Counted from the first letter of the stretch, positions 31,104 through 44,188 are shown. The stretch is 64,000 bases of DNA from Ostrinia nubilalis (GCF_963855985.1 NC_087095.1:9558001-9622000), one strand, 5' to 3'. The notes: generated by a model not told the origin, from the letters alone. Made by a program: numbers and translations.

Positions 31104-32773
31104 CCTTTTACACGAAAGGTAAGATTTATGATAAGTTTCAGCAATCTAAAAAATGTTGTATACAGGTAAGTATATTGAATAGTTAAAAAAACTGTAAAAT
31201 GTTATTTTAATGATTTTCTAATATTTATTTAATAGCTATGAAATACAATCAATATTTAGACGAGAATACAGAACTCAATCAATTAAATAAATTGACTGTG
31301 AAATAATAACATAGATATGAGGTCACCTGGTGGTTCCGTTGTCCGGAAAATTGCAAAGACATTAATTCACCACATCAGAAAATGTACGTCAGTTGATTGG
31401 GGGCGTCATCGTGCCTATTAAGGTGCGTAAGAGGTGCGCTTGCGCTGGCCATCCTTTATTTGCTTCTAACGAGAAATTTTAATAACCGTACGCGGTATAA
31501 TCCGCCGGCCGACAGGTGGGAACCGATAATCTTCGCCTGCGCCTACAGTCGGCGTGACCTTTCCGTAATTGAATAGGCGTGCTCGTGGCTGCGCGCACGC
31601 ACGTCCTAGACGCACGCGACCGGTTATAAATGTGAAAAATAGACGTCTAACGCAGGACTCTAGGCAACCTTGCATAAAATAATAATTTAGGATTAAATTA
31701 CATAAATCTAGACAAAAAATAAATGTAATAATGATGTATTTGGGCACCGAAATCACAGACCAGACACAGGATTTTTTACATATTTTAGTAAAATCGTATT
31801 TCGTTATCGTATTATGATAATTTCTGACATTATGTGACATTTGCGGAAATTCAAGCCTTGAGGCGAAGAATGATGAATGGAAGCTTGTATACGGTATTAT
31901 TTTTATTTTTGCATTATTATTGTCCTTATAGCTACATATTTTATTTTGAAAATGCAGTGGAAAGTCCACAAATGGCAGTATGAATAGGATGTATCCTAAT
32001 TTCCGCAGTATCTTCAGTTTATTTTTCTATTTAGAAATCTAATGTATCAGCAGGAGGCTACTTATTGGCTTGCACTGCGAGACGGCTTTTCTTAGTTTGG
32101 ATGTTGAATTATTAATCCAATTTAAAAGTTTGACGCTGTAACGAAGTCCATAAATCAATATTTCCATCGATGACCCCTCACGACGATCGTCATTTGTCAC
32201 AGTTAAACAGCAAAAACTGAGACGGACTAATCCATACTGCATTAGAAAATTAATGCACTACGCAGAGGCGGCTGATGTAAATCAACCCTGGATAATAATA
32301 TATGCGTGTACAGGCTGTCCTATCAGGCGGGGGCTTGTACTTTGAAGTGTTGTTATGTCATTACCATAATCGCGAGTCGTACAGTCTTCCAGTACATATT
32401 TTTTACCCCGAGTTAGACGGTAAGCAAACGCCATACATGGTCAAATGATTGTCGCTCATGTGGAATAATTGTTATTATCACGTGATAAATAATGACGCAT
32501 AATTTATGAGTTTTTCAAAAATTTATGGGGTAAGGTTATTCTAAATTTAAATAGGAGCTTACAGTTTCAATTGGAACAAAGCTTGCGCGTGGTCTTTGTT
32601 ATGGTTGCGATCTGCATGTGAAATTACATTCACTATAAGACTTTTAAGGATTCTTTAATGATCAGCTTGCCATTGCTTTAACTTAAAAGAAAAATAAAAT
32701 AAATAAATAAAAATAAAATATTAAAACTTTTTGCGTTGTATAAAAACAATGAACCATCCAAAGAAAGGATTTT
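31104..32773. other. Unassigned DNA with a GC-rich patch
   Basis: A GC- and CpG-rich patch at 31490-31630 ends in CGGTTATAAATGTG, a possible TATA motif on the plus strand. The 167-codon minus frame at 31466-31969 mixes this patch with AT-rich DNA and lacks protein-like character. No gene is supported. Confidence 0.4.
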
Positions 32774-34328
32774 TCTATACTAATATTATAAAGCTGAAGA
32801 GTTTGTTTGTTTGTTTGTTTGTTTGTTTGTTTGTTTGTTTGTTTGGTTGAACGCGCTAATCTCAGGAACTACTGGACCGATTTGAAAAATTCTTTTTGTG
32901 TTGGATAGCCCGTTAGTTCCTGAAGGCTTTAGGCTATTTATCATCACGCTAAGACCAATAGGAGCGGAGCACCAATCAAGAATATTTCAAATCAGTGAAT
33001 TTTTTCCTTTTGAGAGCTGACGCTGCGTAAACGGTTAAAGTTTCGCAAAAATCATGTATGACAGGATTGTTCCCCTTTAAAAGTTCTAAAAAAAAGTCCG
33101 CGGTAGCATATGTCTATCTTTTAAGGTTGGCTCAAAGTAACCATTTTTATGCAAAAAAAATCTGTTTTAAAATAATGCATTATTTGCGAAGGTGTTTTTA
33201 TAAACATGATATTAATCCTTATCCAAATAAATAAATTATTCACCACAAGTATTTAATTTTAAACATTCTTGCCCTTTACACCATTCGATTTCAATAAATA
33301 TCTTAGGAGATATCGCAGTTTTAAAATCACATCGCAGCAAAATAATGATCAAGTACTACGCGCGCTACTGATGGATCAATGCACAGCCTAATCCGCTGAT
33401 CGTAAAGACCTGAAACTTGGACGGTGTGTTCTTTGTATGACGTAAGCATCTGATAAGAAAGGATTTTCCAAAATTCTACCCCTAAGGAGGTAAAAAGGAG
33501 GGGCAAAGTTTGTATGAAATAACGAGATTCCTTCGTCCAATCTACTTAAAATTTTGCATAAGCATTCTATAACAGAATTAATGGAAGACGTGTTTCGTAT
33601 TTTAGTGAAATGCACCCCCTAACTATGTTAAAAAGGGGTAGAAAGTTATTTTAGTGGTGATTTGCTTCAAAGTTGATAATAATTACTCATTAGTGCATTT
33701 TTTTACAATCATGACGTCATGTTAACGACTACCATACTCTAGGGGCCTCCACTTAACCTCGGAGTGGGTGCCCGCTGCGTGCGCTCGCCCAACAATGCAT
33801 AGTAATGCATGAAAGTCATGCCGCGGGCACCTGCTTGCGCTGTATACATAAACTCATTTTCGCGCGAGAGTTTTGGCGGAGGCCCTTGAGGTAGTGGGAG
33901 TAGTCTTGAGGAAAAGCTCCTTCTCCCACGGCCAGTGGCATGCTGGAAGCTTGGTGATTCTAGCACCCGTAGGAAAATATAAAAAAAAGTTTACCAATAA
34001 TACTGCGGTAGGTGTAGTTTTCGATTTCGTTGTAAAAAAATAATACCACCGAGTAACTTTCACCGGATCAAAGGCCGAGCTGCATATTCATAAAATATAA
34101 GAAAAAAATATTTTCATGTTTATTTAACCTGATTGTTATATTTTAAAAGTATTCAAACATTTAGATAATAACGTTAAAACATTTAAAAATAATCGTATGA
34201 GAACGTTTTCGACTTCTCCACGGACGAAGTCGCGGGCAAAAGCTATTTGTAAAATAATTAGACTAAATTATTAAAAGTGCCTACCCAAAGTCATTATTCC
34301 ACGCGGACGAAGTCGCGGGCACAGCTAG
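32774..34328 (+). mobile_element. Helitron-like non-autonomous element
   Basis: Begins TCTATACTAATATTATAAAG and then a (TTTG)n microsatellite (32806-32844). It ends with a GC-rich hairpin (CGCGGAC at 34302-34308, GTCGCG at 34312-34317), a short spacer and CTAG, followed by T. A 5' TC, a subterminal 3' hairpin and a CTRR end without duplication are Helitron features, and these ends match a common lepidopteran family. The base before TC is T, where A is expected for Helitrons. Internal CCCTAAGGAGGTAAAAAGGAG-type text is also familiar from lepidopteran repeats. It encodes no Rep/helicase. Confidence 0.6.
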
Positions 34329-34389
34329 TACAATATAATACTCGTTTTCCCAATATCATAGAAAAGAAAACCGCTTATAAACACATGCG

Positions 34390-35221
34390 TAGGGTTTCTG
34401 ATTTCTCGACCAATTTTTTTTCTCGAGTTTCGAGAATTCTCGAGGCCAAAGTCTCGAGTTTCCTCGGGTCTCGAGTCTTTTAATGATAACTGTTGAAATC
34501 GGTTGAAATTTTATCAAAACACAGGTTTTTAAAATCTCATGTACCTACTTTTATGCACAACAATCAATATTCGAATTTTTTACCACTTATTTTGATAAGG
34601 AAATAAACAAAATCTTCTTTCATAATTAGTATTTACTAATAATCATAACAAAAGTCATAAAGTCGCGTGTACTAAGGATAAATAACAATGAAAATCTGGA
34701 GCTACAATTGAATCACTTGTTTTCTAAAGAACGCAAGTCCAAATAGCAAAATTACGATAAATAGTTTTTTTATTAACAAAAAAAAACTTTTTAATATTTT
34801 TTTAAATTTCTTACAGATAACGAATTGAATAAACTTTACGAGGAGGCACAAGTACCTAAAGTCTGTTAGGTAAGGTAACTGTCTAGTTAACAAATTTTTC
34901 AGTCTTTAAATCCGTCAGATTAAACATACATAATAAATATAGCATACTCGTTGGTGAACATTATTACTTAGTTTCGATTGAGATCATTACTTGCAAATCA
35001 AATAAGTTAAAAAAAGAAAGACTAGGCCAGTCTAAAAGCAACGTTGACCTATTAAATAATTAAAAACTTACTTTTGTCTAAGAAAATAGGCTTTCAAGAA
35101 TATTAAAGCTTCAAAATCGAAACTCGAGAATTCTCGAGCTCCGGTAATTTTTTTCTCGTTTCGAATGATGCCAAATTTCTCGAGTTTTCTCGAGTTCGAA
35201 AAAGCTCGAGCAGAAACCCTA
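34390..35221. mobile_element. hAT-like MITE with 8-bp duplication
   Basis: Ends TAGGGTTTCTG (34390-34400) and CAGAAACCCTA (35211-35221) are perfect inverted repeats flanked by identical 8-bp CACATGCG (34382-34389 and 35222-35229). Subterminal zones are full of CTCGAG/TCTCGAGAA palindromes. The interior is AT-rich without a transposase. An 8-bp duplication and a TAGGG-type end fit the hAT superfamily. Confidence 0.85.
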
Positions 35222-35229
35222 CACATGCG

Positions 35230-37910
35230 TGAATAACCTGAATGTCACTAAGACCCACGACCGCGTATCAGTTAATTAAATCATAAAATTACACACGAAT
35301 AGAACACACATCTGTTAATGAATCTAACACGACGTGTGAAATGCAACTAACCCTTACTTGGGAGGGCAAAAACTTTTTCGAGCCCTAACAGTCTGTCTCA
35401 CTGACTTAATTCAGAAGTCGTAGCTTCGCGACGGTTATCTCATATACGAGTACCTACATAATGCATGTAAACCCACCCTTAGACACGCAAAAACAAACAT
35501 TCACTTATTGTTTTATTTAATTGGCCTCTATGTAGAGGGACGACGAGCGTTCAGGTGTAACCATCTATTGTTCTATTCCATGGGCATTACAGATAAATGT
35601 ACCAATAATTCTAAATTAAATGCCCCAGTAGACCCCTGATGATGATTAAAAAAGCTGCAATATTAATTGTACAGACTACAACCACAGTAGATAGCTCATA
35701 TATATACTGTGCTACAACATATCAAGCTAAGCACTGTGACTTATTGAGTGGTAATAGGGGCGATTTTGCAACTAAATTGTGCAGTTGGATATGCTGTTAA
35801 AATGTTTTGATAAAAAGTGGACCATTTAAAATTATGCCATAAAACTTCAATAACCTAAATGGTCAGTTTGTGATGATGTAGGTAATAAATGACGCTAAAA
35901 ACTTTTATCGATTAATTAAAAATAGAAATGCTAATGTCAGCAGAGGAAATAGTAAATCATATAGGAGTTTCTTTGACTTTTTATAGACGTAACTTAACGC
36001 ATGACTCGATATGGTAATTCGATTTTATTTTAGAAGCGCGCACGCACGTTTCGTCTTGCGTATGTTTGCATGATAGATAACACATTTAAGACAATCTTAG
36101 GTGTCGTAGCATAAAATGTGAGAGTCAGCTCTATTTTCTCTGTTGCTGGGCTTAAAATTAAGAGAGATTATGATAAGAAAGATAATGACACCAAAAATGT
36201 TTAGAACCTAAATAAAATGTAAACTATTTGGTTCATTAACACTACCTTATTTCCCATTGGCCAGTTGACATAGTAAATTGAATACTTGATTTTCAAAGCG
36301 TGACTCTCCCATAGATTTTGTATGGCAAAACGGATTAGGACGTCACTTTTATTGATTTCAAAGCTACTAAAATCGAATTACAGAAAAATTTAAATTAAGT
36401 GGCTTTTCAGGGCTGGATTGAAGTGTTTTTAAATTAAGGAATTGTTGGTATTAATGGTGCCAACTACTTATCCAATTACTCGTAAAAGGGCAAGCTGATG
36501 TTTATTAAAATGTAGGGAAATCAATATATTTTAAGTATAAGATTGTATGAGATAAGAAAGGTTAAGAATATATTAAATAAGGCGAAATGGTGTAAGTAAA
36601 CAGTGTAAGAATAAATAATAATTCATTGATTTATGCGGGCAATTAAGGTTATTAATTATTCATTTTTAATAAAATAAGTGGTATGGTATGAGTAAGTTTA
36701 TTTATTTACAAAAATAAATTCCAGCTCCAGGTTGAAAGCTTAAGTGAAATTCTAGGGTGTAAAACTTTTTTAACATAAAAAAAAACAAAAAAAATCTGTG
36801 TAAAAAGTTTAATACAGTGTTTCAGCTCAGGGTGTGGCTGCACGTGATAATTGATACGTCCATGCCGTTAATCGGCTGGAAAACCGCTTCACTATCCGGT
36901 GAACATTTCGATTTTTCTCCTTTGATGTGTTTAATAATGCATGCACCGGCCAGACCACGCGCCGTGCTGACCGATATGTTGTGATCATCGGCACCGCTAA
37001 TTGGGTTAACGTATCAATACAACTGAGCTGTGCGGATTCAAATCAATACAGCTATAAAGGTAAGTAGGTACCTACTATAACTCGCACTCTCGAGGTATTG
37101 TAATCTGGGGTCAACTTTTGCACATTGCGTTCAAAAATTCTAACTGAAATTCAAGTTCTTTGTATGAAAAGTGATTATTGTAAAGTACAAGAAAAGAGTT
37201 AACACTACTATACTATCTAATAATATTTTCAAAATATCAATATTTAAGTTCTCAAAATGAAAATCTCATTTTCTTAAAAAAACCTTAAACAGCTATTCGT
37301 GCTGTTTAGTGTGTGGATTTTTTTTTATGTACAAAAATTGTTTAATAATTATTATTGATGGGATTGCTGAAAAGTTGTTGTTTTTAAAATTAGAATTGAC
37401 ACTTGTCGGTTATGCGTTTTATAAAACAACAGCAAGTTGGTAGTATCTTACATGTAAGTAGAAAAACCAAAACATTTTCCTTTGGTAGGCACTTTAGAAC
37501 CTCTCGAGCTCTCGACGATTTATGTTAAAAAAAAACAATCAATTAGTTATCGGTTATAGACTGGTGCCTAATCAATTATAGTAACTATGCCTAATAAAAG
37601 TCATTATTACTGTAGGTACCTACTTACCTGTGAGCGTTAATTAATATCGAAGTGAAAAACATTAATATCAATTCAAAAATTCCTTAATAATAATACCTTA
37701 ATAACTTCCTCGAAGATTCACTTGAGTGGCATCTGCCTTGGGGTATGTTGTGGAGCTGTTAAATAAATATTACTGATCCTAATCAGTATATTGGTAAATA
37801 ATTACATTACTTGATTTAAATAACTACATAATTTTAATGCGATCATATTGAAATAAATTCCAAAAGTTTCTTTGCTTAACATATTATTAATACAATAAAG
37901 AGAAAATATA
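35230..37910. other. Unassigned AT-rich DNA
   Basis: No gene is supported. A GC-richer block at 36828-37015 contains homeodomain-like words (GCCGTTAATCGGC, GCTAATTGG) and could be a regulatory element. Nothing else recognised. Confidence 0.4.
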
Positions 37911-37911
37911 T

Positions 37912-38056
37912 TTTTGTATGTTTGTCACAAATAAACTCAAAAATTACTAATCCGATTTGCAAAATTCTTTCACCATTAGAATGCTACATTACCTCTGAGT
38001 AACATAGGTTATAGCAAACCGAAATTCTCGAGGGCAAAGTCGCGGGAAAAAGCTAG
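37912..38056 (+). repeat. Short Helitron-like fragment
   Basis: GTATGTTTGTCACAAATAAAC, ACTAATCCGATTTGCAAAATT, CTTTCACCATTAGAATGCTA and the end GCAAAGTCGCGGG...AGCTAGT match the common lepidopteran repeat ending in the same AGTCGCGGG...CTAG tail as 32774-34328. Most of the interior is missing. Confidence 0.6.
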
Positions 38057-38370
38057 TAATTCATAAAGTACTTACAGTTTCAGCAGCGCGATAGTACTTG
38101 TAATTGGGGTTAGTGATTCTTCGAAGTTGGAAGGAGGCTGTTGATCTCGTGGAGGCATTAAAGGGAGAGGGGAGGCGGGTGGTATTCAGTAACGATAGCC
38201 GGATCGTCGATTTGCCCTTTTTCATGTATCTTTGTTACTTTTTAAATTCTCTGCTATAGGAGTAGGTGTGCAAAGGTTTGATGTGTTCTTTTCGTTCTAT
38301 CGGTTTTTACTTGGGACTCTACAAAGTGTAGGAATTTTGCAGATTGCATTTGTTAGAAAAGATGACACAT

Positions 38371-38500
38371 TTTCAGCCATAGGACGTCCACTGCTGAACA
38401 TAGGCCTCTGCCAACGATTTCCACAATGGTCGCTTGGTGGCGTCCTGCATCCAGCGCCTTCCCGCTACCTTTATGAGGTCGTCGGTTCACCTTGTGGGTG
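38371..38500 (+). repeat. Lepidopteran repeat (GGACGTCCACTGCTGAACAT type)
   Basis: TTTCAGCCATAGGACGTCCA, CTGCTGAACATAGGCCTCTG and the end TTATGAGGTCGTCGGTTCAC belong to a very common lepidopteran dispersed repeat. The 89-codon frame over it is repeat-derived. A shorter copy lies at 50992-51085. Confidence 0.7.
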
Positions 38501-40066
38501 AAAAGATGACGTATTTAAAATTAAAAATGTAGTCTCTTGTTATGTAATTTTACGTTATTCGTGTACTCAAAACCATTCTTCTATTCTTTCGTTGCAGCTA
38601 TCGTAGTGCTTTTCTTAATTGGAGTCCATAAAAATATTATTATTGACGAAGTAGTTCTGACATAATGCTTGAACTCCTCTATTTTCTTCTATTCCACACA
38701 GTTCTTTATAAATGAGAGGTCTCGGTCGATTGGATATTTAACTGGAAAAGCCAATTTCTTGGGTACGATGTCACGAGCATAATTATTAATGCATGTAAAT
38801 AGACAACACATAATCAAGAGTAAAAAATGAGTTCTTGCCATTTCGTTTGTCTTGTGTTTGTGTAAGTTATTAAAAAAGATAAATAAATACCTAATTAAAA
38901 AACCAAACGTCAATTCAGAAATGCAGAAGCAAAAATCGTTTTCATGTGTTCATACAGTAAAAAAAGCAATTATTGTTTAACTGAACAATATAATTGAACG
39001 TATTACTATCACTAATAACATGTGACGTGCTCAATTATGTGTAATTATTTTTTCTAGTCTATTCGTAGCCATGAAATGCAATCATGACGCCTGTTAAAAG
39101 GCTTTTCGTGTCGTTCGAGTTAAATTGGCGTTTGGGCAAAATTTGCAGTGGAAGCAGTTATTTATAGGGCGTTCCAGTTTCGTTGCATCAGGTCAGCGAT
39201 GGCTGTTATATTGATTTGCGAGCGAAGAGGTTAATTTTGGCAGTACCCTGCCGCCGCCGCACCTCGGAGTCTAGGCTATTGTTACACGAGTTTGAGACAC
39301 TCGGAGGCTGACCCAGATACCCTGGATACCAGGGCACTGGTAGATGGGAATTGGAAATTAGCATCTTTTATTTTTATCTGCAGTTTTATTCATCTTTGTT
39401 ATAAAGTTGAATTTATTTGTTTGAATGCAGGTAACTTGATTTAATGATTGAATTGACCGTAACAATAGAATGCTACACTTCATTGTGATGTGGTTCAGTA
39501 TTTTGTGGCAGGAATTTATTACTTTTTAATACATAATAAAAATAGCTTCAGTACATGAACTCAAAATTTATAGACAAACACTTATGACGATTACGCATTA
39601 TTTAAATTGCCCGTGGTTTTAATAGCTCCAGCAACACCTGGCGACTGATATTACCGAGAACACGTCTGCATAATTACGAACAATTGTAATGCAAATTAAA
39701 TAATGCACGTAAAACTAATTTTATAATTCCTTGTTACGCGATGATTACCTACCTTTGTTATCCGTATGCGTTTACGCACGCCGATTATGCGTATTAATTC
39801 TATGGAATTGCCGTTCGGCGGAGTCGGTTTGCCTACAACTATGCGCGCAACGCCAGAAAAACTTGATATGGTTGAATGTAATAAGTTTAACCTTTTGCAT
39901 TTCACCATAAGCGCAATTAAAGATCCTGTGTACCGATGCGCACGCGTTGTGTCCTTGCAAGTGAGTTTGCAAGCGTTTGTTTGGGGTACATTTCTTTCAA
40001 CGAGGAAAGTTGCAACTTTGTAAACCCCAACCACACGGTTTTTGTGGAACGCGATGTAGGATGTGT
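38501..40066. other. Unassigned DNA
   Basis: No gene is supported. Overlapping frames on both strands at 39696-40034 come from a moderately GC-rich block with no recognisable domain. Confidence 0.4.
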
Positions 40067-40067
40067 G

Positions 40068-40178
40068 TATACTTCATAAACTTCATAAACTTCATAAAAG
40101 TCAGTTCAAGATATTTATGACCTTTTATGAGAAAATCGGCCTAGTGTGAGTTATACCAGAGGGTAGAGGGTTCCGTAT
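40068..40178 (+). repeat. 9-bp microsatellite beside a lepidopteran repeat end
   Basis: CTTCATAAA repeats three times at about 40073-40099. At 40133-40178 AAAATCGGCCTAGTGTGAG...GGGTTCCGTATTT is an uninterrupted relative of the repeat split by the LINE at 2032/7603. Confidence 0.6.
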
Positions 40179-42160
40179 TTACATTTTTATAATTTCATAC
40201 GTTTTCTAGGTCTACTCAAATTGTGTGTTGCATAGATTCATATTGCTTTAGTTAATATACGAATATAAGACACCGGCCAGCCCAAGTGATGAATTTATTA
40301 ATTGCTGTAAATATCAAAATATTGGTCTAAATATCAGCACTTCTATACATGATAATAAGTTGTATATTTAAATATTAACAATAAAGTTTTTATTTTACAA
40401 AATTTACGATTTTATTTACAATAATAAAATGCATAATGACTATTTATTTACAAGAAATTTGGCCTTTAATTTTGATTTACGTAAGTATTTACTACATATA
40501 CGTAGATTTTAATGATTTCGGTTACACTATCAATTTACATATACGTTTTTGTAACTCTAAAACCTAAATGAATATTAGCAAGTTGTAAAGTTATAACAAA
40601 ATATTTCAAAAACATGACAATTCCTACTTACCAACTTAAAATAAAGTTTATGGTTTATGGTCTTTTATTTCTTAGTTTTCGTTAGAACATTATGTATTCA
40701 TGTAGAATACATAATGGTGCTACACAGTATGTTAATGTGTTTTGATAGGTTTTTTCTAAAGCTCCCCTATTTCAGTGTAAAAGCTAAGAATCATGATCAC
40801 GACTTTCATTTTCTTACATTTCCTTGTAAATTGAATGATGAATGCCTTAACGCTCTGATAATTTAATTAACCGGCGAAAAAAACTCTTGTTATCCACTAT
40901 TATAAATATTACAATTACCGGGCCTATAATTACTGTAATAGTTCATTTCACACTTGATTAAAGTAACCGTTTTCTTTTCTGTTTTCGTTTGGAGCAAAAT
41001 TTTCTGTGGCCACGTACTTATTTAGTAATTGCTGTAGCTACCTAGGTCATTGAGGTCATATTAAAGAACGAAGCACAAATAATAAAATGAGGCTTTTAAT
41101 TTGTTATATTTTAATATTTTTACCAATCACAGGGCTTAAATTACGACAGACATTAACGTTGTTTTGTAATAGGGATCTAAGATTAATAAAATAGAACTTA
41201 CTTGTTATAAACCAACGATGAAGGAGATGTAGAAAATTTAAAACTACACATCATTAGCAGCGCACCACGATAATAAAATATTATTATATTACATATAACA
41301 GTGTGTTCGAGTGTAATAAGCATATTCTATAATTTATGTTTGGCGTTACGGTTTAATTATTTATATAAATAAAATAGAAGCAAGCCTATTAAAAAAATAT
41401 AGCGGTAAATTGAGTGAGCGATATTTTTCAGTCAGACATTATTACCTCAGTCTGTAATTGTAAACTAGGCAAAAAGCGATAAGTTATTTAGTTACTTCTA
41501 ATTAATTTACGATGATTAGATACAACGATCTTATTTTAAAGATAGGAATACGGTGATTAAAAGTATAGATTGGTTATTGTATGTCAAATAAATATAAATG
41601 CAATTAATTTGGATTATTCACAGCAGCTTTTTGCAGGGGTAGGTTACCTTTGGTTAATAATGGTTCTTACTAAAAAGATTGTTTTCTATCAATGTCATAA
41701 GGTCTAATAAAAACACATTACCTACTCGAAAAATAATTTTCAAAACAGTAGGACCTTTATTAGCCAATGAAATTGCTGTGAATTTTTTTCCTTAATGGTG
41801 TAGTGTATCAGTAACGAATGGCGTTGTAAAAATACTGGCATTTTTCTATTTAATAATCCAATCTAGAAAATGATTTATTACTCTACGAGAAAACTAATGA
41901 CTACCCTTCTGAACAAATTGAAATACATAATTAAGTCTAAACTACGGTACTTAACTTTAAATCTGTAGATAACTGGCCATCATGTCATAAAGAAACCTAT
42001 TTAATTATCTCTTCAAACGTAACCAGACTGGCTCTACGCGGTGGGGCGTGAAAAGCCGTCTTAGTGCATATCTCTGGCCTGTGAATATAGTATAAATACT
42101 AATTGATACTAAAAATAGTGTGTATCCGTTCCCGCGTTCCTCTGTTGTTTACAAAGCGTA
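40179..42160. other. Unassigned AT-rich DNA
   Basis: Only chance open frames are seen; no repeat or RNA recognised. Confidence 0.45.
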
Positions 42161-42245
42161 AAGTCGGCGAATGGGAGCGTTTTTGCCGCGTTGCGTGCGC
42201 GCGCGCCGCCCCCGCGCGGCGCCGCCTGCCGCACCGCCTATCAAT
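42161..42245. promoter_or_regulatory. GC/CpG-rich island, possible regulatory block
   Basis: A compact block of GCGTGCGCGCGCGCCGCC and CGCGCGGCGCCGCCTGCC type, sharply bounded by AT-rich DNA. No TATA, initiator or coding frame links it to a gene. It could be a promoter, a bound regulatory element or a GC-rich repeat. Confidence 0.25.
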
Positions 42246-43805
42246 CATCCGTCCATTACCCAATAAACACAATCATTTCAAACATTCTCCTTATTATTCC
42301 AACTATTTTCTAACTCATTAACAGCTGTTTTACTTTAGTTACTCCCGACGTAACGAGCCTATAAATATTTGTTGTGCGATAGGATCTCCAGCCGACTATA
42401 ATTGGCTGAAAGTATATTAATGCTCGTCTGCATTAAGCTATTATTTTTTAATAAAAATAAGTACTAATGGAAAACATAATTAGCAATTACAATGGACGAA
42501 ATTAACAATCTGAACTACTGGGTAACTGGTGTTGCCTAACAAGAAAATAAAGCAATTAGTTATTACACTAGCCTTTTCAAAGAGAACAAAATATTACATC
42601 CGCGAGGGCTGTGTTATCCTACTAATTCTCTTTAATTAAACAGCTATAATAATAGCTAATAAGTACAATTGTTTTTATTTAATAAACAATTGAGTGCTGA
42701 GGTGGGCAAAGCAGCAGGTGCGACTTTTTATACGTGAGGTATCGATATTTTCTTAAATCAGCAAATTGAGTGCGAAAATGAATGAATGTTATGTCACCCG
42801 ATGCGGGGAGGTTGTCGGAATGCAACGACTCAGCGGTGGAGTATCGCGAATCGTGCGGTGTGAACCGACCTCCGACCGAACGTGAGTCATTCGTGTGAAA
42901 ACTCGAATGTTAATGTGGAAGCACTATTGCACGTGTCTTAGTTCTGATAAAAATAGACTTTAAACAAAAAATCCAAGAAGCGTATCCTTCACGCAACGTT
43001 CAAATGATTTCACAAAAATAGAACACGTTTATTTTACGTGTTTAACAATAACCCGTTCGCAAAAAATGACATTAGAAGTCTTTATGTTGCATTGGTCCGC
43101 GCCAAGAGTAATCTTGCAAGTAACATAGGTATGTATGTACCAAGATAAGATATGCAGATATTGATCTATCAAATATTATAATAATCTCATTGTTACTTAA
43201 ATAAAATATTACATATTTATGCATATTCAAATAGTAGACACTAACCACAATTCTAAGGCTTTAATTAAACTTTGCTGAAAACACTTTATCACTGAAACCC
43301 TTCTTAATTTCAATTTTAATTACTTTACAATAATTAGCTACTTAATTGAGTTGACGAACAATTAGATATCAAGTTTTTTCGCTAATTTATACAAAATCTA
43401 TGGTGAAAATCACTGACAAAAAGTATTGAATTGTTACTGAACAGAGCCAAATCCACTAAATTCTATCGACACCAACTTTAAGTGACTCTACTCTCACTTA
43501 ATCGTACTAAGAACCTTCAGTGCATACGAGGGGTTTATGTGATATTGTTAGCCATCTAGTCTAATTACTTGACAGCTGTTTAACGGCTTGCAAATAGATT
43601 ACTAACGGCTACTACATCTTAACGTCAGCGATCAAGTTTAGACGCAAAATGGGTGAAATAAGAGATGAAATAGTGAATAGGGAATCTATTACTTCTTATG
43701 TTAATGATTTGAAAACTCACGTGTTTCCTGTCAGAAAGGGAAGTGGAAGGAGATATGCACGCAATAACAACTTTGAGTGCCATAGAAATCCTCGCAGACG
43801 AAGCT
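42246..43805. other. Unassigned DNA
   Basis: A GC-richer block at 42790-42890 ends in GAACGTGAGTCATT, a reasonable splice-donor match, but no acceptor or conserved frame supports an exon. Nothing else is recognised. Confidence 0.4.
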
Positions 43806-44090
43806 ATACGGGGCTATTCCTACCTGTCGTTTTCACCGCTGCAACTCCTGTGTAGCCAGGATCTACAGCTTGACCGCCAACAAAAATCCAACCAGCGAAG
43901 GTCAAGTTTATTCAGAGGGAAAGTTAAACTGTCATTGGACCCACAACGAAATTAATCAGAAGAACTTAGTGTCCATTTGCGACGACAGTGTGATATCTCC
44001 AATTATACTATAGTTCGAAATATCACTCTGATGTCGCAAGTGGACGAAGGAAGAGTTTGAAGTTAAGGTTCGATTTCCCTCCAGACCAAG
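43806..44090 (+). repeat. Dispersed repeat copy B, carrying an inserted hairpin
   Basis: Parallels copy A (12446-12645) through CTGCAACTCCTGTGTAGCC, GGTCAAGTTTATTC, ACGAAATTAATCAGAAGAAC and GAAGTTAAGGTTCGATTTCC. An inverted repeat at 43971-44045 interrupts it where copy A is continuous. Confidence 0.7.
43971..44045. repeat. 29-bp-armed hairpin inserted in the repeat
   Basis: Arms 43971-43999 (GTCCATTTGCGACGACAG...) and 44017-44045 are inverted with five mismatches in 29 bp, two of which would be G:U pairs in RNA. The spacer is 17 nt. Absence from copy A at the matching point suggests a recent insertion of a tiny MITE. Confidence 0.7.
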
Positions 44091-44119
44091 CTAGTCTACT
44101 ATACCATATTATGGTAATC

Positions 44120-44188
44120 AGCGCGATTTGAACCTGGGAATGGTTGGGACACTGGACCACAATTACCACGCCACTGGTTAAAGTGGCA
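44120..44188 (-). repeat. tRNA-derived SINE fragment
   Basis: On the minus strand AGTGGCGTGGTAATTGTGG (A-box-like) precedes GGTTCAAATCGCG (B-box-like, 44125-44134). Spacing is tRNA-like, but the stems do not pair well. Confidence 0.45.

Noticed and set aside
31466..31969. 167-codon minus-strand open frame
   Set aside because: The longest frame outside mobile elements, but it joins a CpG-rich patch to AT-rich DNA, has no recognisable motif and gives a low-complexity protein rich in Ile/Asn/Tyr. A chance frame is more likely.
38232..38501. 89-codon frame as a gene
   Set aside because: Its second half is the GGACGTCCACTGCTGAACAT lepidopteran repeat.
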